A stretch of 64,000 nucleotides of DNA from Vreelandella zhuhanensis (GCF_009793355.1 NZ_WTKP01000007.1:180049-244048), one strand, 5' to 3'. Counted from the first letter of the stretch, positions 1-8,626 are shown. Notes: generated by a model not told the origin, from the sequence alone. A program made the numbers and translations.

Positions 1-1389
1 TCCGATGATGGCCGACCAGAAAATACGCAGCTTTACCGGGGCATCATGGTTCACGTCACTCAGAATGGAAGTGAAGTTGGCCAGTACCAGGGCACCGGAA
101 TCCGCCGAGGTAATGAAGAACACGATCCCCAGCACCGTTACCACGGCAGCGGTAATGGACACGAACGGATAATATTCCAGCAGGGTATACATCGTGGTTT
201 GCGGCGTGTTCAGCGCTTGAACGCCCAGCTCGACGACACCCTGGTTGGCAACGAGGTCTATCCCGCTATTACCGAATACCGACATCCATACCATCATGAA
301 CGCCAATGGAATGAACAGGGCACCGGCGACGAATTCACGAATGGTACGTCCGCGCGAAATGCGCGCCAGGAACAGGCCGACGAACGGCGTCCAGGCAATC
401 CACCAGCCCCAGAAGAAGATCGTCCACCACATCTTCCATTCCTGGGCTTCCTCACCGGAAAAGGCGTAGGTGTCGAAGCTCTTGCCCACGAAACCGGACA
501 AGTAGTCCCCGGCATTGAGCACCAGTTTATCCAACAGTGCCAAGGTGTTGCCCTGAAACAGCACGAACAACATCAGCGCCAAGGCGAGTAGCATGTTGAA
601 CTCGGACAGGCGTCGGATGCCTTTTTCAACCCCGCTTACTACCGAGATGGTGGCCAGAATCACCACCAGGGCAATCAGGATGATCTGCACGCTCAAGCTT
701 TCCGGCACATCGAACATGTATGCCAGGCCGTAGTTGAGCTGCATCACGCCGATACCCAGGCTGGTCGCGATACCGAAAACGGTGGAAATCACCGCCGTGA
801 TATCCACGGCATTACCGATTGGGCCGTGAATGCGCTTGCCCAGCAACGGATAGAGCGCACTGCGAATCGCCAGGGGCAGACGATGGCGGTAGCTGAAGTA
901 GGCCAGGGCCATCCCCATCAACACATACAGGCCCCAACCGGAAACCCCCCAGTGCAGGTAGGTCTGGACGACGGCGTTACGCATCGCCGCCTGGCTTTCC
1001 GGTGTAAGGTCCGGCGGCGCCAGGTAGTGGGCCACAGGCTCGGCGACACTGAAGAACAGCAGGTCGATACCGATACCGGCGGCAAACAGCATCGCCGACC
1101 AGGAAAGCAGCGAAAATTCGGGGCGCGAATGATCCGGCCCGAGGCGAATGCTGCCATAGCGCGAAACGCCGATCAGTATCACGAACACCAGGTAGGCCAC
1201 GATGGCCAGCATGTAGTACCAGCCGAAGGTTTTGCTGACCCAGGCCAGGCCAGCATCAAAGAATGCTCCCGCCTGTTCGGTGAACAACATGGTGAGTGCC
1301 AGAAACACAACAATACCGGCGACGCTGCCATGGAAAACCACGGGATTCAGCCGGTCACGAGGGGCCTGGACGGGGTTGTCATGCGCCAT
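1..1389 (-). CDS. betT: BCCT family choline/betaine transporter (C-terminus cut by window edge)
   Basis: Sodium- or proton-coupled uptake of a quaternary amine such as choline or glycine betaine across the inner membrane. Reading leftward from the ATG at 1389 (GGAG about 9 bases upstream), the frame stays open to base 1, about 463 residues, so the C-terminus is outside the window. It is a run of hydrophobic helices with BCCT landmarks: GVSGWGLYVLMGM, a Gly/Trp-rich stretch FFWGWWIAWTPFVGLFLARIS split over about 365-385, and SRGRTIREF just after it. The BetI-type palindrome 44 bases upstream favours choline as substrate and the name betT; this part is inference, because betI, betA and betB are not visible here. 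It could also be a betaine or ectoine carrier of the same family. Confidence 0.87.
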   Translation of the reverse strand, partial: MAHDNPVQAPRDRLNPVVFHGSVAGIVVFLALTMLFTEQAGAFFDAGLAWVSKTFGWYYMLAIVAYLVFVILIGVSRYGSIRLGPDHSRPEFSLLSWSAMLFAAGIGIDLLFFSVAEPVAHYLAPPDLTPESQAAMRNAVVQTYLHWGVSGWGLYVLMGMALAYFSYRHRLPLAIRSALYPLLGKRIHGPIGNAVDITAVISTVFGIATSLGIGVMQLNYGLAYMFDVPESLSVQIILIALVVILATISVVSGVEKGIRRLSEFNMLLALALMLFVLFQGNTLALLDKLVLNAGDYLSGFVGKSFDTYAFSGEEAQEWKMWWTIFFWGWWIAWTPFVGLFLARISRGRTIREFVAGALFIPLAFMMVWMSVFGNSGIDLVANQGVVELGVQALNTPQTTMYTLLEYYPFVSITAAVVTVLGIVFFITSADSGALVLANFTSILSDVNHDAPVKLRIFWSAIIG

Positions 1390-1432
1390 GCAGGGCTAAC
1401 TCCTGTCGTTAAGGGAAAGGTCTTGGAGGTTT

Positions 1433-1460
1433 TATTTTAAATGAACGTTCAAATAAAATA
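1433..1460 (-). promoter_or_regulatory. BetI-like operator upstream of the BCCT gene
   Basis: A 28-base inverted repeat centred at 1446/1447 has the perfect core TGAACGTTCA (1442-1451) and AT-rich flanks that also mirror each other (12 of 14 positions per arm pair). It lies 44-71 bases upstream of the transporter start codon, where a repressor would block transcription. The core matches the palindrome I recall for the choline-responsive TetR repressor BetI. Confidence 0.65.
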
Positions 1461-1510
1461 CCCGCTTTCCCCCGGTGCTTCAAGTCGTGTTTTGCGCAAG
1501 CCGAACGCAG

Positions 1511-1535
1511 AAACGCCCGGCAGGGCCGGGCGTTT
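1511..1535 (-). terminator. Hairpin terminator after the Spy-like gene
   Basis: AAACGCCCGGC and GCCGGGCGTTT flank a short loop, making an almost perfect GC-rich stem with short T ends on both strands. It sits 40 bases past the stop of the gene at 1576-1962 and before the promoter region of the transporter, so it insulates the two. Confidence 0.7.
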
Positions 1536-1575
1536 CAAGTTAACTATGGGCTATCCATGGATTTATCGATAAGCG

Positions 1576-1962
1576 TTAGTCGCTATTGCGCTCACCACGA
1601 GGGTCATGGCTATCGCGGACCTTTTCGCGCATTTCCGCCCGCATTTCCTGCATGGCATCGTGCAAGGCCTGTTGTTCGTCTTCGTCGAGAATTTCATCCA
1701 TGCGTTCGCGGTGCTGGTCGCGTAATTCACGCATGGCGGCGCGATATTCTTCATGGGTGCTGGTGAGTTCTGCGCGGGTCTCTTCATCGAGCCCGGCGCG
1801 CTCATGTAGCGCTTGGCGGTTTTCCTCATGGAGCTGCATGCGTCCATAACCGCGCTCTGTCTTGTCGTCGTCCTGGCCGGCCTGCGCGGTCAAGGTGAAA
1901 GGGGCGATGGCCAGTGCGAAAAGGGCGGGCGCCAAAAACTTGCTGATACGTTGAGCGGTCAT
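1576..1962 (-). CDS. Small periplasmic Spy/CpxP-like protein
   Basis: 128 residues. An N-terminal signal peptide (about residues 1-28, ending TLTAQAG) is followed by a highly charged, helical Glu/Arg-rich body with repeated HEENR, HEEYR and RELRDQHRERMDE patterns. This layout is that of the LTXXQ/Spy/CpxP/ZraP group, periplasmic helical proteins that bind metal or act as chaperones in envelope stress; a full LTXXQ motif is not seen, so the assignment rests on size, secretion and helical charge pattern. A start is supported by GGAGAGCTCAC just before the ATG. It is divergent from the esterase at 2107 and followed by a terminator, so it is probably a single-gene unit. A second Met-rich protein of this general type is at 23349-23978. 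Confidence 0.6.
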   Translation of the reverse strand: MTAQRISKFLAPALFALAIAPFTLTAQAGQDDDKTERGYGRMQLHEENRQALHERAGLDEETRAELTSTHEEYRAAMRELRDQHRERMDEILDEDEQQALHDAMQEMRAEMREKVRDSHDPRGERNSD

Positions 1963-2106
1963 GTGAGCTCTCCTTGTGAGTGGACAACTGCAGTATCATC
2001 GGACGCTGTGCAAGGTCATTGCAGATACTGTGCAACAATCATGACTTCCATCTCTTAGACTATCCCTCAAACTATCTTTCAAACCATCACTCAAGGGAGC
2101 GCTCAG

Positions 2107-3012
2107 GTGAAAAAGTGTCTGTATCTAGTGCTGACGGCAGGCGTTGCCTTGATGCTCGTCGGGTGCGGGGGAACGCATCTGGCAAGCCAAGGCGAGCCGG
2201 CGGCGACGACCGCTGACGCAGGAAGAGATTCGTTGGATTTCAAACGCCTGGAAGGACAAATCTATACTCCCAGCGACTGGCCGGAACCCCTTGAAGCGAA
2301 TGTCTATCTGCCCGAAATGCCAGGGGACGCCTTACGGCCCGCCGCCCTGGTGGTTCACGGTGGCGGCTGGCAGAACCGGGGTCCTGAAGATATGCGGAGC
2401 ATCGCACGAAAGCTGGCTGAGCAAGGCTATGTGGTGATCAATATCGAACACCGCAAGGCGCCCGAATATAAATTTCCCAAACCACTCCATGACCTCCAGC
2501 AAGCCATGGCGTGGCTGCATTCACAGGCTGATGCGTGGCGGGTGGATACGCAGCGTATCGTCGGGGTGGGATTTTCGTCCGGGGCGCATCTGGTAAGCCT
2601 GCTGGCACTTACCGGTGCCGAAGGCCCCTTGGCCGAGCCTTATGGCGGCGAGCATACGCGTCTGGCGGCCGTGGTTGCCGGCGGCTTGCCAAGTGACCTG
2701 TTCAAGTTCGCCGATGGTCGCCTGGTGGTTGAATTCATCGGCGGTACCCGTGCCGAGGAACCCGAAGCGTATTACTTGGCATCTCCCGCTCGGCATATTA
2801 CCCCGCAAGCGCCGCCGTTCTTTCTCTTTCATGGCACTTGGGACCGGCTGGTGCCGGTGGATCACGCCACGGATTTCTATGATGAACTGAAGGCCAACGG
2901 TGTGGAAAGCGAACTTTATCTGCAGCATTTTCGCGGCCACATCACCAGCTTCTTGACCCGGGGCAACGCGGTGGATGCAGGTATCGCCTTCCTCAATCAG
3001 CAGGTGTTCTAG
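2107..3012 (+). CDS. Lipoprotein alpha/beta hydrolase (esterase)
   Basis: 301 residues starting at GTG 2107 with AGGGAG 8 bases upstream. A lipoprotein signal ends in LVGC (Cys20), predicting a membrane-anchored protein in the periplasm. The body is an alpha/beta hydrolase of the esterase/BD-FAE type: oxyanion motif HGGG at 84-87, nucleophile motif GFSSG with Ser157, an acid in GTWDRLVP and a catalytic His near the end in FRGHITSF. It should hydrolyse a carboxylic ester; the substrate cannot be read from sequence. Its stop codon overlaps the stop of convergent baeR by a few bases (3009-3012). The putative promoter lies in the divergent region 1963-2106. Confidence 0.8.
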   Translation: MKKCLYLVLTAGVALMLVGCGGTHLASQGEPAATTADAGRDSLDFKRLEGQIYTPSDWPEPLEANVYLPEMPGDALRPAALVVHGGGWQNRGPEDMRSIARKLAEQGYVVINIEHRKAPEYKFPKPLHDLQQAMAWLHSQADAWRVDTQRIVGVGFSSGAHLVSLLALTGAEGPLAEPYGGEHTRLAAVVAGGLPSDLFKFADGRLVVEFIGGTRAEEPEAYYLASPARHITPQAPPFFLFHGTWDRLVPVDHATDFYDELKANGVESELYLQHFRGHITSFLTRGNAVDAGIAFLNQQVF

Positions 3013-3719
3013 CCTTCGGGTTGATACTTGTAACCGACGCTATAGACCGAACGAATGATGTCATGTTCGGGCAAGGCTTCGTTGATCTTCTTGCGCAGCT
3101 TCTTGATGTGGCTGTCGACGGTACGCTCGGACACGATACGGTGGTCACGGTACATGTGATCCATCAGCTGTTCGCGACTGAAGATGCGCCCGGGCGCCTG
3201 CATCAATACTTTCAATAACTGAAATTCCACGGCGGTCAGGGCGATGTCCTGGCCATCGGCAAGTGCTCGCCAGCCGTCTTCGTCGAGAGACAGCAATGCC
3301 TGGGAGGCCAGGGCGACGGGAGCATCCTGAATCGCCTGGCTGCGACGCAGCACGGCCTTGACGCGGGCCACGACTTCTCGTGGGCTGAAAGGCTTGCAGA
3401 TGTAGTCGTCAGCGCCCAGTTCCAGGCCCAGCAGCCGGTCGACTTCTTCCACCTTGGCGGTGAGCATGATGATGGCGATATTCGGCCAACGCTGGCGAAT
3501 TTCCCGGCACAATGTCAGGCCGTCGGTGCCCGGCAGCATCAGATCCAATAACACCAGTGAAGGAGTAGTAGCGGTCTCTTCCAGCCAGGGTAGTACCTGG
3601 TCGCCATGGCTTAGGTGATGGGTGGAAAAGCCATTGCTTTCCAGGTAGTCCGTCACCAGGCGAGCAATCTTGGGTTCGTCTTCGACGATCAGCAGATGAT
3701 CGGTTGCATTTGATGTCAT
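3009..3719 (-). CDS. baeR: Response regulator BaeR
   Basis: 236 residues, OmpR/PhoB class DNA-binding response regulator. The receiver domain (about 8-120) has the acidic pair ED, the phospho-acceptor Asp59 in LLDLML, Thr87 and Lys109. The C-terminal winged helix (about 140-232) contains FSREQLMDHMY and RTVDSHIKKLRKKI. Stretches such as LMLPGTDGLTLCREIRQ and GADDYICKPFSPREVV match E. coli BaeR nearly word for word. BaeR answers envelope stress and in E. coli activates the mdtABC multidrug pump. Its ATG overlaps the baeS stop codon (ATGA), so the two are translated together. The pump gene that would normally precede baeS survives only as a relic at 5159-5336. Confidence 0.88.
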   Translation of the reverse strand: MTSNATDHLLIVEDEPKIARLVTDYLESNGFSTHHLSHGDQVLPWLEETATTPSLVLLDLMLPGTDGLTLCREIRQRWPNIAIIMLTAKVEEVDRLLGLELGADDYICKPFSPREVVARVKAVLRRSQAIQDAPVALASQALLSLDEDGWRALADGQDIALTAVEFQLLKVLMQAPGRIFSREQLMDHMYRDHRIVSERTVDSHIKKLRKKINEALPEHDIIRSVYSVGYKYQPEG

Positions 3720-5125
3720 TGGATTTTATCCGTCAGAAGAGGAAATGTCAGTGTCCAGCACAGCCCGCCAAGGGCGGAGGTCGAGGCGACCATGGTGCCG
3801 CCATGGGCCTTTACCAGGGCACTGGCAATCGAAAGCCCTAGGCCGCTGCCGCCACTGGCGCGACTCCGTGAACCTTCCACCCGGTAAAGGCGCTCCGTCA
3901 GGCGGTCGAGTTCCCGTTCGGGAACGCCGGGAGCGCTGTCTTGCCAGGTCACCACCGCCTGGTCCGCCTTGCGGTGCAGGCTCACTTTCAAAATGCCGGG
4001 CGGTGAGGTATAGGCGCAGCTATTGTCCAGCAGGTTGTTCCATAACTGGCGCAGGCGTTGGCTGTCACCCCGAATCATTACCTTGGGGGCAATCTCGGTG
4101 CTGAGAGTCAGGCCGCTGTCGGCCAGCCAGCCATGGGCGTCGAGCAGGCGGGTCTTGAGACTGTGGCTGAGATCCAGGGGCGCCAGTTGCGTTTCCAGGG
4201 CACCGGCATCGCTCTGTGAAAGCAGGCGCAAGTCGGTCACCAGGCGTTCGAGCTGGCTGACTTCCTGCGCCAAAGAGCCCAGGTTTTCCTGGTCTAGCGG
4301 GCGAATCCCGTCCTGCATGGCTTCGATTTCACCGCGCAAGACGGCAAGGGGGGTACGCAATTCATGGGCGGTATCCGATACCCAGCGAGCGCGGGCTTCA
4401 CGGTTGGCTTTCAAGGTGGCTGCCAGGACATTAAAATCCTGTGCCAGGCGCGCCAGCTCATCGCGGCCGCCGCCTTTCAGGCGAGTGTTGTAATCGCCTT
4501 CCGTCAGCCGGCGAGTCGCCAAGGCTAGCGCTCGGGTGCGCCGCCCCAGCCACCAGGAAAGTCCCCCGGCGAGCAACAGCGAAGCGACACCCAATGAAGC
4601 TAGAATAATCATCAGGTTGCGCTGTTGGCGCGCGAGAAAGCCGCGCTCCATACGTTCCATCATCTGTTGCGGTGGCCGATAGCCCAATTCTCCGATGACG
4701 GCATTGTGGTAGCTCAACGGCAACCAGTGCCAGTCAGCGGCGGCGTCGGGGTCTTCTTCTTGAGGCGGAATCACGAAAGCGCCGTCGGGGGCGCGCAGCA
4801 CGAAGTCATGAGCTTCTCCCAAGGGAGACGGTCGGCGACGGCGCTCCACGGCCAACGCCTGACGTACCAATAGCGGCCAGCGCTCGGGAGAACGGGCCAG
4901 CCACTCCCAGTCGCCGTGCTGACTCCACTGTTCTACCAGCCCTTCGGCCAAGGTTTCCGCACGGCGCTGCTGTGCCTGGTTCAGATAATCCAGAAAGCCG
5001 CGGTCGATGCTGTGAGACACCGCAAGGAACACCGCGGCGGAAATCGCCACATTGACGCTCAGAATGATCACGAACAGTTTGAGCCCGAGGGGCGAGATAG
5101 CCCATCGAAAAGAAGGCCTTGCCAT
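3716..5125 (-). CDS. baeS: Sensor histidine kinase BaeS
   Basis: 469 residues, inner-membrane kinase for BaeR. Transmembrane segments at about 13-37 and 170-193 enclose a periplasmic sensor of about 130 residues. HAMP region about 190-245; HisKA domain with phospho-acceptor His254 in DTAHELRTPL; ATPase domain with N-box WNNLLDNSCAYT and G-box GSGLGLSIASALVKAHGG. Length and order match BaeS. The ATG at 5125 has AAAGGAG upstream; the nearby in-frame alternatives are closed by stops. The upstream neighbour is a decayed RND pump end, consistent with an ancestral pump-baeSR operon. Confidence 0.87.
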   Translation of the reverse strand: MARPSFRWAISPLGLKLFVIILSVNVAISAAVFLAVSHSIDRGFLDYLNQAQQRRAETLAEGLVEQWSQHGDWEWLARSPERWPLLVRQALAVERRRRPSPLGEAHDFVLRAPDGAFVIPPQEEDPDAAADWHWLPLSYHNAVIGELGYRPPQQMMERMERGFLARQQRNLMIILASLGVASLLLAGGLSWWLGRRTRALALATRRLTEGDYNTRLKGGGRDELARLAQDFNVLAATLKANREARARWVSDTAHELRTPLAVLRGEIEAMQDGIRPLDQENLGSLAQEVSQLERLVTDLRLLSQSDAGALETQLAPLDLSHSLKTRLLDAHGWLADSGLTLSTEIAPKVMIRGDSQRLRQLWNNLLDNSCAYTSPPGILKVSLHRKADQAVVTWQDSAPGVPERELDRLTERLYRVEGSRSRASGGSGLGLSIASALVKAHGGTMVASTSALGGLCWTLTFPLLTDKIQ

Positions 5126-5158
5126 CAGGACATGGCTCCTTTATTTGAAGAGAACGCC

Positions 5159-5336
5159 CTAGGCGCTCCCGGAAATTTCCAGCCTCAGATACAGGCAGGA
5201 CGCCAGTGCCAGCAGAATCACGGTAGCGAACAACATACCGAAACCCATCGAAACCGCCATGGGAATCATGAAACGCGCCTGGCACGAGGTTTCTAGAATC
5301 ATCCGCGGTGCTTGCGGTTGGCGTAGTTGATTAGCC
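5159..5336 (-). pseudogene. Relic of an RND efflux pump (C-terminal end)
   Basis: On the minus strand, 34 bases before baeS, a frame reads [25 protein letters not shown] and ends in a stop at 5159. This is the last transmembrane helix region of RND pumps (AcrB/MdtB/MdtC family), with the usual ILETS..QARFLIPMA..GFG.LFAT pattern. Just upstream (5303-5336), in another frame, [11 protein letters not shown] resembles the segment that normally lies about 20-40 residues earlier in the same proteins, so an internal deletion with frameshift probably joined them. No start codon, ribosome site or remaining pump body is present. In E. coli mdtABCD-baeSR is one operon, so this is plausibly what is left of the pump. 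From 5337 to 5607 I see only AT-moderate intergenic DNA. Confidence 0.72.
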
Positions 5337-5607
5337 TGAGGCGTGTCTACACGAGTATCGACTGCATGCTAGCATCGCCGATCGGCGCGCAGCGATTGGG
5401 CAATAAGCGTGTAAACAATGTGCAAATGGGTGGACGATTCAGGCCGTGGCGCATGGCAAGTGCATGATTAAGCTATTCACCGTCCATTTATCCGCCTCTT
5501 GATAACCTGAGTGCAACGCTTCCCCAAGACGCAGTGGGCTAAAAACTGGATAATGGCCGCCAATCAGCCTATGGCCTAGACCCATTTCTCTATCCGGACC
5601 CCCGCTC

Positions 5608-7818
5608 ATGGAAATCAAAGTCAATTACCTCGACAACCTCCGGTTGGAGGCCAAGTTCGACGACTTCAGCGTTATCTCGGACCAGCCAATCCGCTACAAG
5701 GGCGACGGCTCGGCACCCGGTCCGTTCGATTATTTTCTGGCCTCTTCGGCCATGTGCGCCGCTTACTTTGTGAAGGTGTACTGCAACGCCCGCGATATTC
5801 CCACCGAGAATATCCGCCTTTCCCAGAATAACATCGTTGACCCGGAAAACCGCTACAAGCAGATTTTCAAGATTCAGGTCGAGCTGCCGGAGGATATCTC
5901 CGCCAAGGACCGCGAAGGCATTCTGCGTTCCATCGACCGCTGCACGGTCAAGAAAGTGGTGCAAACCAACCCCGAGTTCCAGATCGAGACGGTCGAGAAC
6001 ATCGACGAAGACGCCCAGGCGCTGCTGATGGGCGCACCGGAAGGCGGCAGTACCTACATTGAAGGCAAGGATCTGCCGCTGGAGCAGACCATCGCCAACA
6101 TGAGCGGGATTCTGGCGGGTCTGGGCATGAAGATCGAGATCGCCTCCTGGCGCAATATCGTGCCCCATGTATGGTCGCTACATATCCGCGATGCGGCCTC
6201 TCCCCTGTGTTTCACCAATGGCAAGGGTGCCACCAAGGAGAGCGCGCTGTGCTCGGCGCTGGGCGAGTTTATCGAGCGGCTGAGCTGTAACTTCTTCTAT
6301 AACGATCAGTTTTTCGGGGAAGAAATTGCGGGTGGTGCCTTTGTTCACTACCCCGATGAAAAGTGGTTCCAGCCGGGGCCCAACGACGAGCTGCCCGAAG
6401 AAATTCTCGATGAGCACTGTTTGGAGATCTACAACCCCGACGGTGAGCTGTGCGGCTCGCACTTGATCGACACTAATTCCGGTCGTACCGATCGCGGCAT
6501 CGTCTCGCTGCCGTTTGTGCGCCAGTCGGATGGGGAAACGATCTACTTTCCGTCGAACCTGATCGAGAACCTGTTCCTGAGTAACGGCATGAGCGCCGGC
6601 AATACCCTAGTGGAGGCGCAGGTACAGTGCCTCTCGGAGATTTTCGAGCGGGCGGTGAAGCGCGAGATTCTCGAGCAGGAACTGACGCTGCCGGATGTAC
6701 CCCAAAAGGTATTGGACAAGTATCCGAGCATTGTCGCAGGCATTGACGCCTTGGAAGACCAGGGCTTCCCGGTGCTGGTTAAGGATGCCTCCATGGGCGG
6801 GCAGTTCCCGGTGATGTGCGTCACCTTGATGAACCCGCGCACCGGCGGCGTGTTTGCCTCATTTGGTGCGCACCCCAGTTTCGAAGTAGCGCTGGAGCGC
6901 AGCCTGACCGAGCTGCTCCAGGGCCGCAGCTTCGAGGGCCTGAACGACCTGCCGTTACCTACCTTCAATTCCCAGACGGTCGCCGAGCCGAACAACTTCG
7001 TCGAGCACTTTATCGACTCGGTGGGTGTGGTTTCCTGGCGTTTCTTCAGTGCCAAGCCGGACTTCGAGTTCTACGAATGGGATTTCTCCGGCACCAACGA
7101 GCAAGAAGCCGCGACACTGCTGGGCATCTTCGAGGAGCTGGGCGCCGAAGTCTATATGGCGGTGCATGAGGACCTCGGCGCGCCGGTGTGCCGTATTCTG
7201 GTGCCGGGCTATTCGGAAGTATATCCCGTGGAGGAACTGATCTGGGATAACACCAACAAGTCGCTGGAGTACCGCGAGGACATTCTCAACTTGCATGGCC
7301 TGGATGACGATCAGCTGGCCGACCTGGTTGCGCGCCTGGAAGACAGCCAGATGGACGACCATGCCGATATCATCACGTTGCTCGGCATCGAGTTCGATGA
7401 AAATACCGTCTGGGGGCAGCTCACCATTCTGGAACTCAAGCTGCTTGTCTACTTGGCGCTCCAGCGCCACGAAGAGGCGTTGGACTGCGTGCAGATGTTC
7501 CTGCAATACAACGACAACACTGTCGAGCGCGGCCTGTTCTATCAGGCGGTCAACGCAGTGCTGGAAATCGCTCTGGATGACGACTTGGTGCTTGAAGACT
7601 ACCTGCACAGCTTCCAGCGCATGTTTGGCCAAGACACCATGGTCGCCGTGGTGGGCTCGGTAAACGGCGAGGTGCGCTTCCATGGCTTGACCCCGACCAA
7701 TATGCAGTTGGAAGGCTTGGACAGGCACCTGCGTCTGGTCGAAAGCTACAAGAAGCTTCACGCGGCCCGCGCGGCTAAAGCGGGGATGCAAGCTACCGCC
7801 GCGCATTTCTGTTCTTGA
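5608..7818 (+). CDS. ycaO: OsmC-YcaO fusion protein
   Basis: 736 residues. Residues about 1-140 form an OsmC-like domain (GPFDYFLASSAMCAAY, with Cys50 at the position of the OsmC peroxidatic cysteine); residues about 150-560 match E. coli YcaO closely (LCFTNGKGATKESALCSALGEF, FLSNGMSAGNTLVEAQ, ASFGAHPSFEVALERS); the rest is the alpha-helical YcaO C-terminal region. YcaO proteins use ATP to activate amide backbones (thioamide or azoline formation); E. coli YcaO assists RimO-dependent methylthiolation of ribosomal protein S12. E. coli YcaO lacks the OsmC part. It is a single gene with no peptide precursor or dehydrogenase partner nearby, which argues against a bacteriocin pathway. The start at 5608 follows CCCCGCTC with no strong ribosome site. 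Confidence 0.85.
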   Translation: MEIKVNYLDNLRLEAKFDDFSVISDQPIRYKGDGSAPGPFDYFLASSAMCAAYFVKVYCNARDIPTENIRLSQNNIVDPENRYKQIFKIQVELPEDISAKDREGILRSIDRCTVKKVVQTNPEFQIETVENIDEDAQALLMGAPEGGSTYIEGKDLPLEQTIANMSGILAGLGMKIEIASWRNIVPHVWSLHIRDAASPLCFTNGKGATKESALCSALGEFIERLSCNFFYNDQFFGEEIAGGAFVHYPDEKWFQPGPNDELPEEILDEHCLEIYNPDGELCGSHLIDTNSGRTDRGIVSLPFVRQSDGETIYFPSNLIENLFLSNGMSAGNTLVEAQVQCLSEIFERAVKREILEQELTLPDVPQKVLDKYPSIVAGIDALEDQGFPVLVKDASMGGQFPVMCVTLMNPRTGGVFASFGAHPSFEVALERSLTELLQGRSFEGLNDLPLPTFNSQTVAEPNNFVEHFIDSVGVVSWRFFSAKPDFEFYEWDFSGTNEQEAATLLGIFEELGAEVYMAVHEDLGAPVCRILVPGYSEVYPVEELIWDNTNKSLEYREDILNLHGLDDDQLADLVARLEDSQMDDHADIITLLGIEFDENTVWGQLTILELKLLVYLALQRHEEALDCVQMFLQYNDNTVERGLFYQAVNAVLEIALDDDLVLEDYLHSFQRMFGQDTMVAVVGSVNGEVRFHGLTPTNMQLEGLDRHLRLVESYKKLHAARAAKAGMQATAAHFCS

Positions 7819-7831
7819 CGGGTTGCGTTTC

Positions 7832-7861
7832 TTGACAAGATTAGACTGACTGGTCTACTTT
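7832..7861 (+). promoter_or_regulatory. Promoter and operator of the NemR-like repressor
   Basis: TTGACA (7832-7837) is a consensus -35 box; a -10-like TCTACT/TACTTT follows at 7854-7861. The spacer and -10 are covered by an inverted repeat TAGAC....GTCTA (7842-7857), whose half-sites recur upstream of the reductase gene at 8565-8589, so the repressor probably regulates itself. A start site near 7867 would leave almost no leader before the ATG at 7868. Confidence 0.6.
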
Positions 7862-7867
7862 GAGCCT

Positions 7868-8482
7868 ATGGAAAAGACAGCCACGAAACAGACAGGCATG
7901 AAACAGACGGCCACTCGTGACAGATTGATCGAGGCAGGTGCTGAGTTGATTGCTCAGCACGGCTACAACGCCACCGGCATCAATGCCGTGCTCAAGGCGA
8001 GCGGTGTGCCCAAGGGGTCGTTCTACCATTATTTTTCCAGCAAGGAAGATTTCGGTCTGGCGGTGATCGTAAGCTTTGCCGAGGCATACGATGAAGCCTT
8101 GGCGCAGTTGTTGGAAGATACCTCGGTAACGCCGCTGGAACGACTGCAGCGTTATTTCGCTGCCGGGCGCGCTGACATGCTCACTTGTGACCATGCGCGT
8201 GGGTGTCTGATCGGCAACCTGGGCCAGGAACTGGCCGGACAAAGCGATGTGTTTCGCGACACCCTGGATAAAGTCTTTCAGCGTTGGGAGCATCGCCTGG
8301 TGACTTGCTTGAACGACGCCCAGGCCGTCGGTGAGATCGCCGCTGATATCGATACCCACGACCTGGCAAGTTTCATTTTAGCCGGCTGGGAAGGCGCCAT
8401 CCTGCGTGCCAAGACACTCAAGTCGGTGACGCCCATGCAGCGTTTTGAAGATATTCTGTTCAGCCAGCTGTTAAAACCCTGA
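7868..8482 (+). CDS. nemR: TetR family repressor, NemR-like
   Basis: 204 residues. N-terminal helix-turn-helix about 16-62 (GVPKGSFYHYFSSKEDFG is the recognition-helix signature shared with NemR/AcuR repressors). The ligand domain carries Cys113 in RGCLIGNLGQE, which lines up with the redox-sensing Cys106 of E. coli NemR, plus Cys107. NemR senses electrophiles, quinones and bleach and releases the nemA reductase gene, and here an old-yellow-enzyme gene follows 145 bases downstream with matching operators. Start choice: ATG 7868 is almost leaderless relative to the predicted promoter; ATG 7898 (residue 11) would leave the DNA-binding domain intact and is an alternative. An AcuR-type acrylate regulator is the other possibility. 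Confidence 0.75.
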   Translation: MEKTATKQTGMKQTATRDRLIEAGAELIAQHGYNATGINAVLKASGVPKGSFYHYFSSKEDFGLAVIVSFAEAYDEALAQLLEDTSVTPLERLQRYFAAGRADMLTCDHARGCLIGNLGQELAGQSDVFRDTLDKVFQRWEHRLVTCLNDAQAVGEIAADIDTHDLASFILAGWEGAILRAKTLKSVTPMQRFEDILFSQLLKP

Positions 8483-8564
8483 CATTGTTCCTTCGTTGAA
8501 GGCACACAGCTTCGTTAAATACCCATTCCTGGTTCCTGAAGGGTTTGGGTAGGCACCGTTTATC

Positions 8565-8589
8565 GTCTACTCTCTAGTAGACCGGTCTA
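8565..8589 (+). promoter_or_regulatory. Overlapping NemR-type operators
   Basis: Two staggered palindromes share the half-site TAGAC: GTCTACT-ctct-AGTAGAC (8565-8582) and TAGACCGGTCTA (8578-8589, perfect 12 bases). They lie 38-62 bases before the reductase ATG and repeat the half-sites found in front of the repressor gene. This is what a TetR dimer pair would bind. Confidence 0.68.
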
Positions 8590-8626
8590 ACATAAATGAT
8601 TCATGAACCACCTTAAGGAGGCTTTC

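Noticed and set aside
4806..5285. 159-codon minus-strand frame over the start of baeS
   Set aside because: It overlaps BaeS in another frame and only part of its DNA, in a different frame, matches an RND pump.
5608..7818. YcaO as part of a thiazole/oxazole peptide pathway
   Set aside because: No precursor peptide, dehydrogenase or exporter is adjacent, and the protein follows the housekeeping YcaO type.
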